A stretch of 64,000 nucleotides of DNA from Methylotenera sp. (GCA_020622105.1 JAHRYP010000007.1:49825-113824), one strand, 5' to 3'. Positions 45,062 through 53,963 are shown, counted from the stretch's first letter. The notes: generated by a model not told the origin, from the letters alone. Made by a program: numbers and translations.

Positions 45062-47227
45062 ATGCTAAAAGCCGTTGATACTGCCAAGAATTCAAGTGCA
45101 GATGTTGAAAAAGAAATACCAATCCAACCGGTCTCACTTGATATCTGGGATAAAAAGTATCGCCTGAAATCAAAGCAAGGCGACAACGTTGATGCAGACA
45201 TGGATGCTTCGTACTCGCGTGTGGCACGTGCACTGGCTGATGTAGAAACAACAGAAGAAAAACGTGCCGAGTGGCATGAGAAATTCTTATGGGCATTGCG
45301 TCGCGGTGCAATTCCGGCTGGCCGTATTACCTCTAACGCAGGTGCTTTGGAGCACAAACCAGCAACTTCAACCATTAACTGTACAGTATCCGGCGTGATC
45401 TCTGACAGCATGGATGACATCTTGGGCAAGGTACATGAAGCTGGCTTAACCTTAAAAGCAGGTTGTGGTATCGGTTATGAGTTCTCTACCCTGCGTCCAA
45501 AAGGTGCGTTTGTAGCCGGTGCCGGTGCTTACACCAGCGGCCCGTTATCTTTCATGGATATCTACGACAAAATGTGTTTTACCGTATCCAGCGCCGGTGG
45601 CCGCCGCGGTGCACAAATGGCAACTTTTGATATCTCACATCCTGACGTTACTGATTTCATTAAAGCCAAGCGTGAAAATGGCCGTTTGCGTCAGTTCAAC
45701 CTGTCATGCCTGATTACTAAAGAATTCATGGAAGCCGTAAAAGCGGATGCTGAGTGGAAACTTGCGTTCCCGGTAACAGAAAAAGAAGCCATCATTGATA
45801 ACCTGAATGTGAATGATGACAGCCAGGTAGTATGGCGCGAGTGGCCAATCAAAGGCAAATACCTGACTAAAACTGAAGGTAAAGATGCAGGTAAAGTCGC
45901 CTGCCGCGTGTATAAAACCATCAAAGCACGTCGTCTGTGGGATGTAATTATGTCCAGCACTTACGACTTTGCCGAGCCGGGTTTTATCCTGATCGACCGC
46001 GTGAACGAAATGAACAATAACTGGTTCTGCGAGAACATCCGCGCTACCAACCCATGCGGCGAACAGCCACTGCCACCTTACGGTGCTTGCCTGTTAGGCT
46101 CAATTAACCTGACCCGTTTTGTGAAAAAACCATTCACCGATGAAGCTTACTTCGATTGGAAAGAATATCGCGAAGTAGTAGCGATCTTCACGCGTATGCT
46201 CGATAACGTCGTCGAAATTAACGGTTTGCCGCTACAACAGCAACGTGACGAAATCATGCGTAAACGCCGTCACGGTATGGGTTATTTAGGTTTAGGTTCA
46301 TCACTCACCATGATGAAACTGAAATATGGTGAAGAAGAGTCAATTAAATTCACTGAAGAAGTAACACGTGTCATGGCAGAAGAAGGCTGGAACGTCGGCG
46401 TGCAGCTGGCCGAAGAAAAAGGCCCGGCACCAATCATGGATGAGAAATTTGAAGTGACTGCCGATATGCTGGCAAAACGCCCTGAAATGGCGGCAGACGG
46501 TATTAAAGTGGGTCAAAAAATTGCCGGTAAAGTATTGCTGGGTAAATACAGCCGTTACATGCAGCAGTTCCCGGAAGGCCTGCGTAACCAGATCGCCACT
46601 AAAGGCGTACGCTTTACGCACCACAGCTCAATTGCGCCTACCGGCACCATTTCACTGTCACTGGCGAATAATGCAAGTAACGGTATTGAGCCTAGCTTTG
46701 CGCACCACTATGCGCGTAACGTGATTCGTGAAGGTAAGAAATCAAAAGAGAAAGTCGACGTGTTCTCTTACGAGTTGCTGGCTTACCGTGAGTTGATTAA
46801 CCCGAATGCAATGCCATTCAGCGATAAACCTGAAGAGCAGTTGCCGGATTACTTCCTGGATTCTTCAACCATCATGGCAAAAGCGCACGTGGATATTCAG
46901 GCTGCTTCACAAAAATGGATTGATAGCTCGATTTCAAAAACCATTAACGTACCGACTGATTACGATTTTGAAGACTTCAAAAACATCTATCTCTACGCTT
47001 ATGACAAAGGCCTCAAAGGTTGCACGACATTCAGGTTCAACCCAGAAGCTTTCCAAGGCGTGCTGGTAACCGAGAAAGATCTGGAAAACACCACTTACAA
47101 ATTCACGCTGGAAGACGGCACTGAAATTGAAGCAAAAGGTAACGAAGAGATTGAGTACGACGGCGAAATGCACTCAGCTGCTAACCTATACGATGCCTTA
47201 AAAGAAGGTTACTACGGAAAGTTCTAA
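45062..47227 (+). CDS. nrdJ: Adenosylcobalamin-dependent (class II) ribonucleotide reductase, main subunit NrdJa
   Basis: A 721-residue class II reductase catalytic chain. It makes dNTP precursors by a B12-generated thiyl radical and needs no oxygen. Seen: the N-terminal IPAGRITSNAG and STINCTVSG with an active-site Cys, the GGRRGAQMATFDI block, the catalytic NPCGEQPLPPYGACLLGS with thiyl Cys, and CTTFRFNPEAFQG with the partner Cys. It stops before the TSCPD domain, which is a separate gene, as in Pseudomonas aeruginosa nrdJa/nrdJb. Start ATG 45062 has AAGGGG upstream. No B12 riboswitch is seen in the leader. Confidence 0.93.
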   Translation: MLKAVDTAKNSSADVEKEIPIQPVSLDIWDKKYRLKSKQGDNVDADMDASYSRVARALADVETTEEKRAEWHEKFLWALRRGAIPAGRITSNAGALEHKPATSTINCTVSGVISDSMDDILGKVHEAGLTLKAGCGIGYEFSTLRPKGAFVAGAGAYTSGPLSFMDIYDKMCFTVSSAGGRRGAQMATFDISHPDVTDFIKAKRENGRLRQFNLSCLITKEFMEAVKADAEWKLAFPVTEKEAIIDNLNVNDDSQVVWREWPIKGKYLTKTEGKDAGKVACRVYKTIKARRLWDVIMSSTYDFAEPGFILIDRVNEMNNNWFCENIRATNPCGEQPLPPYGACLLGSINLTRFVKKPFTDEAYFDWKEYREVVAIFTRMLDNVVEINGLPLQQQRDEIMRKRRHGMGYLGLGSSLTMMKLKYGEEESIKFTEEVTRVMAEEGWNVGVQLAEEKGPAPIMDEKFEVTADMLAKRPEMAADGIKVGQKIAGKVLLGKYSRYMQQFPEGLRNQIATKGVRFTHHSSIAPTGTISLSLANNASNGIEPSFAHHYARNVIREGKKSKEKVDVFSYELLAYRELINPNAMPFSDKPEEQLPDYFLDSSTIMAKAHVDIQAASQKWIDSSISKTINVPTDYDFEDFKNIYLYAYDKGLKGCTTFRFNPEAFQGVLVTEKDLENTTYKFTLEDGTEIEAKGNEEIEYDGEMHSAANLYDALKEGYYGKF

Positions 47228-47285
47228 GCAGCTAAATAATAAATAACATTCTCTACGCACTGCGCGCTAGGGTAAGGAGAACAAC

Positions 47286-47984
47286 ATGGCAATTAAAATT
47301 GAAAAGAAAATCGTCGGCTACAACCTGGTGTCAGAAGAAGACAAAGCCAAGGCTGCTGAAGCTAAAGTTGCTGAGAACGCAAACAACGTGGTGCAACTTG
47401 GTGAGCCTTTAGGCCGCCCGGAAAAACTGGTAGGTAACACCTACAAAATCAAAACGCCGGTGACCGAGCATGCGCTTTATATCACTATTAATGACATCGT
47501 CATGAACGAAGGCACACCGCAAGAGCACCGCCGCCCGTTCGAAGTGTTCATTAACTCCAAAAACATGGAGCACTTTCAGTGGATCGTAGCACTGACGCGC
47601 GTCATGTCAGCTGTATTCCGCAAAGGCGGTGATGTAACCTTCCTGGTAGAAGAGCTTAAAAGCGTATTCGAACCAAGCGGCGGCTACTTCAAAAAAGGCG
47701 GCAGATTTGTACCTAGCCTGGTAGCCGAAATTGGCGAAGTGGTTGAACAGCACTTGCAGGAAATCGGCATGCTGAAAAAACCGGGCTTGGATCAACACCA
47801 GCAAAAACTGGTAGAAGAGAAAAAAGCGGAATATTTTGAAAAACATGCAAAACCGGGTGAAGAAGTCAACGACGAAGGCTTCCCAAAAGGTGCACAGCTT
47901 TGTAAGAAATGTAATACCAAAGCCAGCATTATTATGGATGGCTGCCTGACCTGCCTCAATTGCGGTGAGTCAAAATGTGGTTAA
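47286..47984 (+). CDS. Class II ribonucleotide reductase small chain NrdJb (TSCPD domain)
   Basis: A 232-residue protein, C-terminal partner of the split class II reductase. It begins with a TSCPD-like domain (RPEKLVGNTYKIKTPVTEHALYITIND) and ends in Cys-rich segments: LCKKC near residue 204, CLTCLNC, and the terminal C-x4-C (CGESKCG), which should relay thioredoxin electrons to the active site. It lies 58 bases after nrdJa with AAGGAGAA before the start, so the two are one operon. Confidence 0.88.
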   Translation: MAIKIEKKIVGYNLVSEEDKAKAAEAKVAENANNVVQLGEPLGRPEKLVGNTYKIKTPVTEHALYITINDIVMNEGTPQEHRRPFEVFINSKNMEHFQWIVALTRVMSAVFRKGGDVTFLVEELKSVFEPSGGYFKKGGRFVPSLVAEIGEVVEQHLQEIGMLKKPGLDQHQQKLVEEKKAEYFEKHAKPGEEVNDEGFPKGAQLCKKCNTKASIIMDGCLTCLNCGESKCG

Positions 47985-48148
47985 TTTTGGAGGAAGCAAA
48001 CAAATTTTTATAAATAGCAAAAAAGCTATTCCAAGAACTTATACTTAACTTTAGTGAAAATTAGCTGAAGTTGAGGAGGGTATGGAGATTCTCATGTTCT
48101 ATAGAGATATAGAATTTTGAGGTATTTTCATTTTTTTTGGGAGGTATC

Positions 48149-48178
48149 ATCTGGCGGGAGTTCAGAGCCCCACCAGAT
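48149..48178. other. Imperfect hairpin in the spacer after nrdJb
   Basis: ATCTGG-(C)-GGG and CCC-(CA)-CCAGAT pair across a short loop. The spacer 47985-48325 otherwise holds no convincing gene; a 61-codon frame on the minus strand there lacks any family features. Confidence 0.35.
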
Positions 48179-48325
48179 GAATAACGACTCGCTAGGAATC
48201 GTGCAGAAAGCAAACGTAGTATCTCGCATAATCCATTCCAGGTCAATACGTTTTGCCAAGCCTGGAAGGCTCGCCGTTATTAGCCTCCCTATTTAAGTTG
48301 TTGTTGTTAATAAGGAAATAATATT

Positions 48326-48604
48326 ATGTCAGATGTAAGAATTACTTGTATTACCAAGCCTCAAAACGGAACGCATGAGCATATTACATTTGTTGGGAAT
48401 TCAACCAGCAATTGGAAATGGAGTGTTGCGGATGTTGTAAAAAGTATTGATGCAAAAACTAATACTTTTTATGTTTTAGATTCAAAAACAGGTAAGCGTG
48501 CAAATGTGGGTGTTGTTAAACCTGCAAATCACGCTCCTTATATTCGAACTTATGCAGATGGGATTTGGAATGACAATTTGTTATCTCTTCCCCAGTGTGG
48601 CTAG
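48326..48604 (+). CDS. DUF3892 domain protein
   Basis: A 92-residue soluble protein matching the DUF3892 pattern: DVRITCITKPQNGTHEHITFVG at the N-terminus, a W-x-W turn, FYVLDSKTGKRANVGVVKP and the closing YIRTYADGIWNDNLLSLPQC. The family is widespread, small and uncharacterised. AAGGAAATA provides the Shine-Dalgarno. It sits alone at the edge of the accessory region, upstream of repeat sequence and the IS element. Confidence 0.8.
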   Translation: MSDVRITCITKPQNGTHEHITFVGNSTSNWKWSVADVVKSIDAKTNTFYVLDSKTGKRANVGVVKPANHAPYIRTYADGIWNDNLLSLPQCG

Positions 48605-48693
48605 TGTAGGGAGATAGGAAAAAGGTGGGCGAAGGTTGCTCACCCTTTTTAATTTTTTAAGCAAGCTTATCCCACACTCGTTTGCAGAGTAAT

Positions 48694-48820
48694 AGTAATA
48701 GGGGACAGACCCCAATTAACTCACTAGCGATATCAAGAGGCGCAGTCATTTCAATTGTTTCAGGGATCAGCGGTTCCATCTGAGCAATATTCGCTGCAGC
48801 AGGTGCTCTAATTGCAACTT
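48694..48820. repeat. ~125-bp direct repeat, copy A
   Basis: Starts AGTAATAGGGGACAGACCCC, continues with AATTAACTCACTAGCGAT and ends GCAGGTGCTCTAATTGCAACTT. A second copy, with substitutions and a 2-base indel, lies at 62191-62315 in the same orientation. The GGGG-ACAGA-CCCC head is itself palindromic. It could be a non-autonomous mobile remnant. Confidence 0.75.
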
Positions 48821-48939
48821 ATGGAACCACCCACAATGTTTGTGGGTAGTCCACATAGCCAATTTCTTTAATCAAATAACCAACGTCGTACGAGTTTTGT
48901 ATAACGCGGCATCACAACATATGAATCGACCAGTCCTTA

Positions 48940-49764
48940 CTAGACACTTTCTTGCCTACTGAAGTATTGCCTTTCAAATTCTACTGGAGAAAGCCGATTG
49001 GCGTAACTATGTCGGCGTCTTGGGTTGTAGAACATCTCGATATAATCAAACACATCCTGCCTTGCATTCTCTCGCGTTAAATATGTTTTACGACGTATGC
49101 GTTCACGTTTCAGTAACTGGAAAAAGCTCTCAGCGACAGCGTTATCATAACAATTGCCACGCCGACTCTGGCTGGCGCATAGGTTGTGAGCTTTTAAAAA
49201 ATCCTGCCACTCATAACTGTTGAATTGACTGCCTTGGTCCGAATGAATAATGACTTGTTGCTCTGGTTGCCTGCGCCAAACCGCCATCAGTAGCGCATTG
49301 ATCGCCAGCTCGCTTTCCATGCGCGGTTGCATTGACCAGCCAATCACTTGGCGCGAGAACAGATCCAATACCACAGCAAGATAGAGCCAACCTTCATGGG
49401 TGCGGATGTAGGTAATATCTGTCACCCATATCTTGTTAGGCTCGGTAACATTAAACTGCTGCGCAACATGATTAGGCACGACGGTTGATGGCCGACTGTA
49501 GCGAGTACCAGGGCGACGACGATAACCGGTTTGAGAGCGTAATCCCTCAGTGCGCATCAGTCGATACACACGGTGTCTACTACAACGTTCCCCCGTATCA
49601 CGCATATCATCGGTTACCTTGCGGTAGCCATAGACGCCACCGCTTTCCAGCCAGAACTGCTTAATCAGGCCTAATAACCTGGAGTCTTCACGCTGGCGGG
49701 CCGATGTAGGTGATGTGCGCCATGCATAGTAACCGCTGGGATGCACATTCATCACGCGGCACAT
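48940..49764 (-). CDS. IS3-family transposase OrfB (DDE domain)
   Basis: The catalytic half of the transposase. The DDE triad is visible: Asp in WVTDITYIR, Asp in IIHSDQGSQF and Glu in DNAVAESFFQLLKRE. The HTH_21-like N-terminal region (CRVMNVHPSGYYAWR...GVYGYRKV) precedes it. The open frame runs upstream of this first ATG through RYAFIRNHESEHSVRRM and overlaps orfA; the usual product is an OrfAB fusion made by -1 frameshifting. Confidence 0.93.
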   Translation of the reverse strand: MCRVMNVHPSGYYAWRTSPTSARQREDSRLLGLIKQFWLESGGVYGYRKVTDDMRDTGERCSRHRVYRLMRTEGLRSQTGYRRRPGTRYSRPSTVVPNHVAQQFNVTEPNKIWVTDITYIRTHEGWLYLAVVLDLFSRQVIGWSMQPRMESELAINALLMAVWRRQPEQQVIIHSDQGSQFNSYEWQDFLKAHNLCASQSRRGNCYDNAVAESFFQLLKRERIRRKTYLTRENARQDVFDYIEMFYNPRRRHSYANRLSPVEFERQYFSRQESV

Positions 49765-49811
49765 GCGTCGTACGGAATGCTCCGACTCGTGGTTGCGGAT
49801 GAATGCGTACC

Positions 49812-50090
49812 TTACTGGGATTCTCTGGCAAAGTACGCGGCGGCCTTTTTTAGGATGTCACGTTCTTCTGTGATTCGTTTAAGCTCAGATTGCAGACGTT
49901 TGATTGTAGCCTGCTGGTCATCAGAGGCCATTCTCACTGGCTCGGGTTGGCTGTATTTCTTCACCCATGCATAAAGACTGTGGGTTGAGACACCAAGCCT
50001 TGCTGAAACCTCTGCAACAGGAAAATGCCGCTCAGTAATTTGTTTGATAGCTTCTAGTTTGAATTCTTCTGTAAATCTTTTGCTAACCAT
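49812..50090 (-). CDS. IS3-family transposase OrfA (helix-turn-helix)
   Basis: A 92-residue OrfA: HTH_Tnp_1-type DNA-binding domain (RFTEEFKLEAIKQITERHFPVAEVSARLGVSTHSLYAWVKKY) then a leucine-zipper-like helix (IKRLQSELKRITEERDILKKAAAYFA). The sequence AAAAAAG at 49851-49845 lies in ILKKAA and is a classic -1 slippage site; shifting there joins the frame to OrfB. GGAGC lies upstream of the start. Confidence 0.92.
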   Translation of the reverse strand: MVSKRFTEEFKLEAIKQITERHFPVAEVSARLGVSTHSLYAWVKKYSQPEPVRMASDDQQATIKRLQSELKRITEERDILKKAAAYFARESQ

Positions 50091-50765
50091 TTGATGCTCC
50101 TTTTAAGCGTAATTATGAGGCTTAAAAGTGTCTACTGCATCTTGGTCGATTCAATACACCATGAGTGAAACTACAGCGCCAGTTACAATCAAAGTGTTAA
50201 GTAAGTGATTATCTGGCACTTTAATCCACCTCAGAATCGGTAAAAGAATCAACGGCAGGGTCACAACAAGTGGAAAAATTGCAGACCAGGTTATCAGAAA
50301 CTGTTTCCAGCGCACCGGTGTTTTAGGCTTTTCTCCAACCTCACTGAATAAAAAATCCAGGCCACTGTTAATTTGCACATATTCCTGATTTGCTAACAGT
50401 TTATCGATTTTAGAAATCAAGCGTTTCCGGTCTTCTGATTCTATCCAGTTTCTAAGGTTTTGATGATTGTCATAGCGGATGATGACCGTGTATGTATCAG
50501 TAAGACCTGTAATGGGCCGAATAATGTGCCAATCCAGCAATCCTTGCGATGCTTTGCAAACTGGCGCAATTTCATTCAGCCATTTTTCGTATTGCGGCTG
50601 CTGAATTTCTGATACATGGTGCGTAATGACAACCGTTGCGCCTTTTTCCATATTTGTTGTTATTTCTCCTTTAGTCATGGGTTTCCAAACCTTTCATCTA
50701 TCTATGCTGAATTGACATGTTACTTAACAGACTGCTGTTTGAGAGCATCAGCCTGTTTGCCCTGA

Positions 50766-51392
50766 TTATTTTGTAGCATTCAGTGCGTTGTACGAAGTGA
50801 TGAGATTGCGATAGTCAGGGATATGGTTAGAGCACAGGGCAGCCAAGCCTTCGATATCGTTACGCCAGTCACGGTGCAATTCGCAAGCCACGCCGAACCA
50901 GGTCATCAGCTGAGCGCCTGCGGCTTCCATGCGGCGCCAGGCTGCATCACGTGTCATTTCATTAAATGTGCCGGATGCGTCAGCCACTACGAACACTTCA
51001 AAGCCTTCTTCTATCGCAGACAGCGCGGGGAAAGCTACGCATACTTCGGTCACCACACCAGCGATGATGAGCTGTTTTTTACCGGTAGCTTTAATGGCTT
51101 TTACAAAATCTTCGTTATCCCAAGCATTGATTTGGCCAGGACGTGCGATGTAAGGCGCATCCGGGAACAATGCTTTAAGTTCTGGCATGAGCGGACCATT
51201 TGGGCCACTTTCAAAGCTGGTGGTCAGGATGGTCGGCAGGTTGAAGAACTTTGCTGCATCAGCCAGTGCTAGCACATTGTTCTTGAACTTGTCCGGGTCG
51301 ATATCTCGTACCAGGGACAGCAGCCCTGCCTGATGATCAACCAGCAATACTGCTGCGTTATCGCGGTCTAAACGTACATATGGCTTGTTCAT
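50766..51392 (-). CDS. YcaC-like isochorismatase-family hydrolase
   Basis: A 208-residue cysteine hydrolase: Asp in AVLLVDHQAGLL, Lys/Arg region IARPGQINAWDN, and Cys in IAGVVTEVCVAFPALSAIEEG. The layout matches YcaC-like members (octameric hydrolases of unknown substrate). It is second gene of the operon pirin - this - ABM protein (gaps 49 and 87 bases), divergent from a LysR gene, a combination seen repeatedly in proteobacteria and probably involved in detoxification of small aromatic or electrophilic compounds (inference). Confidence 0.88.
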   Translation of the reverse strand: MNKPYVRLDRDNAAVLLVDHQAGLLSLVRDIDPDKFKNNVLALADAAKFFNLPTILTTSFESGPNGPLMPELKALFPDAPYIARPGQINAWDNEDFVKAIKATGKKQLIIAGVVTEVCVAFPALSAIEEGFEVFVVADASGTFNEMTRDAAWRRMEAAGAQLMTWFGVACELHRDWRNDIEGLAALCSNHIPDYRNLITSYNALNATK

Positions 51393-51441
51393 GATATTTC
51401 CTTTTTGAGTGAGTTGTTAAGTATGAATCTGTAATTAATAT

Positions 51442-52305
51442 TTATGCTGCTTTTACAAAACGGCCATGGTTATAGTCATCAAAAGCTTGGTCGATTTCCT
51501 CCACGCTATTCATCACAAAGGGGCCATGTCCAACCACTGGTTCATTCAGCGGCTCCCCGTTTAACAGCAATAAGACTGTATCTTGCTGAGCCTCCAGAAC
51601 CAGCTCAGTGCCTGATCGCTGCAACACTGCAAGTTCGGAAGGACGTACGGTATAGGTGCCTCCCAAACCAACCGTTCCATGTAATACAAATACTGCAGTC
51701 GTATGGCCTTCCGGCAGGGTAAATGTTGCCGTGCTACCCGCTTTCAGCCTTACATCCCATACGTTCATGGGGCTGAAGGTATGTGCTGGACCCGTTTGAC
51801 CAGCGTATTCGCCAGCGATTACGCGTACCTTGCCAGCATTGTCAGCAAGTAACACTTCCGGTATTTGTGTTCTGCTAATGCCTTGATAGCCAGGTGCGGT
51901 CATTTTATGTTTTGCTGGCAAGTTCACCCAAAGCTGTATCATCTCGAACGGGCCACCGTTACGCGCAAAATCATCACCGTGATACTCCTCATGAATGATG
52001 CCGGAACCAGCCGTCATCCACTGCACTTCACCAGAGCCAATAGTGCCGCCCGAACCGGTGGAGTCATGATGCGAAACTTGCCCGTCATATACGATAGTCA
52101 CCGTTTCAAATCCACGGTGTGGGTGTTGACCTACCCCACGGCGCTCTTCTGTTGGTTCAAATCTGGCTGGGCCTGCATAGTCCATCAACAGGAACGGTGA
52201 CATTTCTTCGTGAATGTCACGGTATGAAAAGATGCTTTGAACCGGAAATCCATCTCCTACCCAATGGTTGCCATTGCTACGTTTGATAAAAGCTAGTTTT
52301 TTCAT
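51442..52305 (-). CDS. Pirin family protein
   Basis: A 287-residue bicupin. The N-terminal cupin has the metal motif HPHRGFETVTIVYDGQVSHHDSTG and EVQWMTAGSGIIHEEYH with His/Glu ligands; the second cupin (TATFTLPEGHTTAVFVLHG) lacks them, as is normal. Some pirins have quercetin dioxygenase activity or act in redox sensing. It starts 93 bases from the divergent LysR gene, so it is the likely target of that regulator. Confidence 0.92.
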   Translation of the reverse strand: MKKLAFIKRSNGNHWVGDGFPVQSIFSYRDIHEEMSPFLLMDYAGPARFEPTEERRGVGQHPHRGFETVTIVYDGQVSHHDSTGSGGTIGSGEVQWMTAGSGIIHEEYHGDDFARNGGPFEMIQLWVNLPAKHKMTAPGYQGISRTQIPEVLLADNAGKVRVIAGEYAGQTGPAHTFSPMNVWDVRLKAGSTATFTLPEGHTTAVFVLHGTVGLGGTYTVRPSELAVLQRSGTELVLEAQQDTVLLLLNGEPLNEPVVGHGPFVMNSVEEIDQAFDDYNHGRFVKAA

Positions 52306-52389
52306 GTTGCGTTCCTCATTGCGTTACGATGATTCACACTATAAAGATATGACAAATCGCAGACTAGATGGTTAAATGTGAAATTACTT

Positions 52390-52403
52390 TTCATTTAAAT
52401 GAA
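52390..52403. promoter_or_regulatory. Palindrome over the LysR start codon
   Basis: TTCATTTAAATGAA is a perfect 14-bp palindrome that includes the lysR ATG at 52399. In the 93-bp divergent spacer (52306-52398) it is a candidate autoregulatory operator, though AT-rich palindromes arise by chance. Confidence 0.35.
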
Positions 52404-53298
52404 CAATATGGATTTTAACGAAACTGCTGTATTTGTGAAGGTTGTGCAAGCGGGGAGTTTTAGTGCGGCGGCTCGGCAATTAGGCTTACCCACTTCGACC
52501 ATTAGCACAAGGGTTTCGAGGCTAGAAGCACGACTTGGCACTACTTTGCTACAGAGAACAACCAGGCGATTAAGCCTCACGGAAGCCGGCACCGTTTACT
52601 ATCAACATGCTTCTTTAGGTTTAGGCTATATGCTTGAAGCGGAAGCCGCGATTGATGAAGCCCGTCAACAGCCGCAGGGAAAGTTGAAAATTACCGCGCC
52701 AGCTGATTTGGGTGATAACTTGCTAGCAGGCCTATTAGAAGATACACAACGTGAGTTTCCAGCCTTGGAATTAGAACTAATATTAACTGATCGCTATATA
52801 GACCTGGTTGCGGATGGGGTAGATGTTGCGATTCGGACAGGGGAATTACGAGACTCCAGTTTGATAGCAAAGCCTCTCGGTACCATACGCTGGGCATTGT
52901 TCGCGAATCTTGACTATTTAAAGCAAGCCGCACCTTTAGAAGCTCCGCAAGATTTGCACTTACATCGTTGCGTGCAATTTACCCCTTTAGGACGTGACGC
53001 CTGGAATTTGATTAGTAGCCAAAATACACTGACTATACCCATGCAAGGCCGAACCATGGCTAATAATATTGGCGTTGTAAAATCCATGGCCGAAAATGAA
53101 CAGGGCGTGGCATTGCTACCAACAATTATCTGCAAACAAAGCATTACTAGCGGCAAGCTGATTCGTGTTTTACCAGAATGGCAGGGAAAGGCCGATCCTG
53201 TACATCTGGTTTATCCTAAGCAGCGTTTTATGCCTCCTAAGTTACGTGCTTTTATCGACCTTGCTCAAGAAAAATTAAAGTCTCATTTCCTGGAATAG
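52399..53298 (+). CDS. LysR family transcriptional regulator
   Basis: A 299-residue LTTR: winged HTH (FVKVVQAGSFSAAARQLGLPTSTISTRVSRLEARLGTTLLQRTTRRLSLTEAG) and a substrate-binding domain beginning GKLKITAPADLGDNLL. The start may be ATG 52399 or 52408. Divergent from the pirin operon, it is the probable activator/repressor of that operon. The last ~15 codons (QRFMPPKLRAFIDLA) recur as a non-coding relic at 59104-59148. Confidence 0.94.
   Translation: MNNMDFNETAVFVKVVQAGSFSAAARQLGLPTSTISTRVSRLEARLGTTLLQRTTRRLSLTEAGTVYYQHASLGLGYMLEAEAAIDEARQQPQGKLKITAPADLGDNLLAGLLEDTQREFPALELELILTDRYIDLVADGVDVAIRTGELRDSSLIAKPLGTIRWALFANLDYLKQAAPLEAPQDLHLHRCVQFTPLGRDAWNLISSQNTLTIPMQGRTMANNIGVVKSMAENEQGVALLPTIICKQSITSGKLIRVLPEWQGKADPVHLVYPKQRFMPPKLRAFIDLAQEKLKSHFLE
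53220..53264 (+). repeat. 45-bp direct repeat, copy 1 (inside lysR 3' end)
   Basis: GCAGCGTTTTATGCCTCC onward matches 59104-59148 at 43 of 45 positions by eye. This copy is in coding context, so it is the likely original. Confidence 0.85.
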
Positions 53299-53468
53299 CT
53301 ATGTAAATTGTATTTCTTATTCAATGCTTGTTCATTCAACCGTAACTTTTTTAAATGCTTTTATGAGCCGGTAACTGATATTAAGCAAATCAATGGAGTC
53401 TAGCCCCATTGATTTTGAGGAGGGAACCTGCAAGCGCAGCTTGCGGGCTGTCCATCTCGACTGTAGGG

Positions 53469-53963
53469 TTAGGCGGATTTTTCATTGAGATACTTAGTCT
53501 CGATGTACTGAGAAATATCAATTTGCTCTTCTGACAAGATGATTCCAAGAGGCAGTGGGCCTCCATCAAGGCTGACCAATATCACTTCTTCATCTTCTGG
53601 AACACTGGGGCTTGTTACGGTGGCCGAAACCACATGCTCGTGAACGCCATATTTTGAGAGCTTGTCTCTGTCGAGAGTTATGACAATACCTTTGTTATTT
53701 TTCTCACCGCTTAAAGCATAGAAAATTGCTCTGTGACGGTGTGGTGATGTTGAAACCCCTGCAGTTGGCAAACCTGCTTGATTAAGCTGGTGACGGAGTA
53801 CTGCATTTCTTTCGCTAGATCCATACGTGGCACTGCCATCGCTTTTGATGGAACCATCATGGCAGAAGACATGCTCGAACTTGCCGGGGGCCTTTGGAGT
53901 AAGTGCGGCAGTAACGTTTTGATAGCGTTCAATGCAGAAGCCGCGGTAGAGATAGCGGGACAT
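53469..53963 (-). CDS. Unknown protein with possible ADP-ribosyltransferase motifs
   Basis: A 164-residue protein I do not recognise as a named family. The start MSRYLYRGFCIERY, the segment GVSTSPHRHRAIFYAL (STS at residues 71-73) and PEDEEVILVSLDGG (Glu123, Glu125) fall in the order of the R-S-E signature of the cholera-toxin group of ADP-ribosyltransferases (Arg7, STS, E-x-E). This is pattern reading only. A short first gene such as an immunity or antitoxin partner is not seen next to it. It lies alone between LysR and the gcv genes. The 170-bp spacer on its 3' side holds a small GCAAGC/GCTTGC hairpin near 53430. Confidence 0.6.
   Translation of the reverse strand: MSRYLYRGFCIERYQNVTAALTPKAPGKFEHVFCHDGSIKSDGSATYGSSERNAVLRHQLNQAGLPTAGVSTSPHRHRAIFYALSGEKNNKGIVITLDRDKLSKYGVHEHVVSATVTSPSVPEDEEVILVSLDGGPLPLGIILSEEQIDISQYIETKYLNEKSA

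Larger units (their letters stand above)
48922..50153 (-). mobile_element. IS3-family insertion sequence (complete)
   Basis: A 1232-bp element bounded by imperfect inverted repeats that start TGAATCGACCA and share TAGACACTTT further in, with a 3-bp direct repeat ATA on both sides (48919-48921 and 50154-50156). It carries orfA and orfB of an IS3-family transposase linked by a -1 frameshift site. Both reading frames look intact, so it could still be active. Confidence 0.92.
48868..50678 (-). pseudogene. Antibiotic-biosynthesis-monooxygenase domain membrane protein, split by an IS3 element
   Basis: The N-terminal 175 codons (50678 to 50154) encode an ABM-type domain (VVITHHVSEIQQPQYEKWLNEIAPVC...LLDWHIIRP) and a C-terminal membrane part (two hydrophobic helices, WSAIFPLVVTLPLILLPIL and LLNTLIVTGAVVSLMVY). 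The IS supplies a TGA directly after the Tyr codon. Joining the flanks with one ATA copy removed restores the frame: Y-V-V-M-P-R-Y-T-K-L-V-R-R-W-L-F-D-stop ending at 48868, the usual end of this family. The intact product would be ~191 residues. The truncated protein may keep partial function. It is third gene of the pirin/isochorismatase operon. Confidence 0.88.

Noticed and set aside
48061..48246. 61-codon minus-strand frame in the spacer after nrdJb
   Set aside because: No Shine-Dalgarno, no domain or signal, and it spans a hairpin; likely chance.
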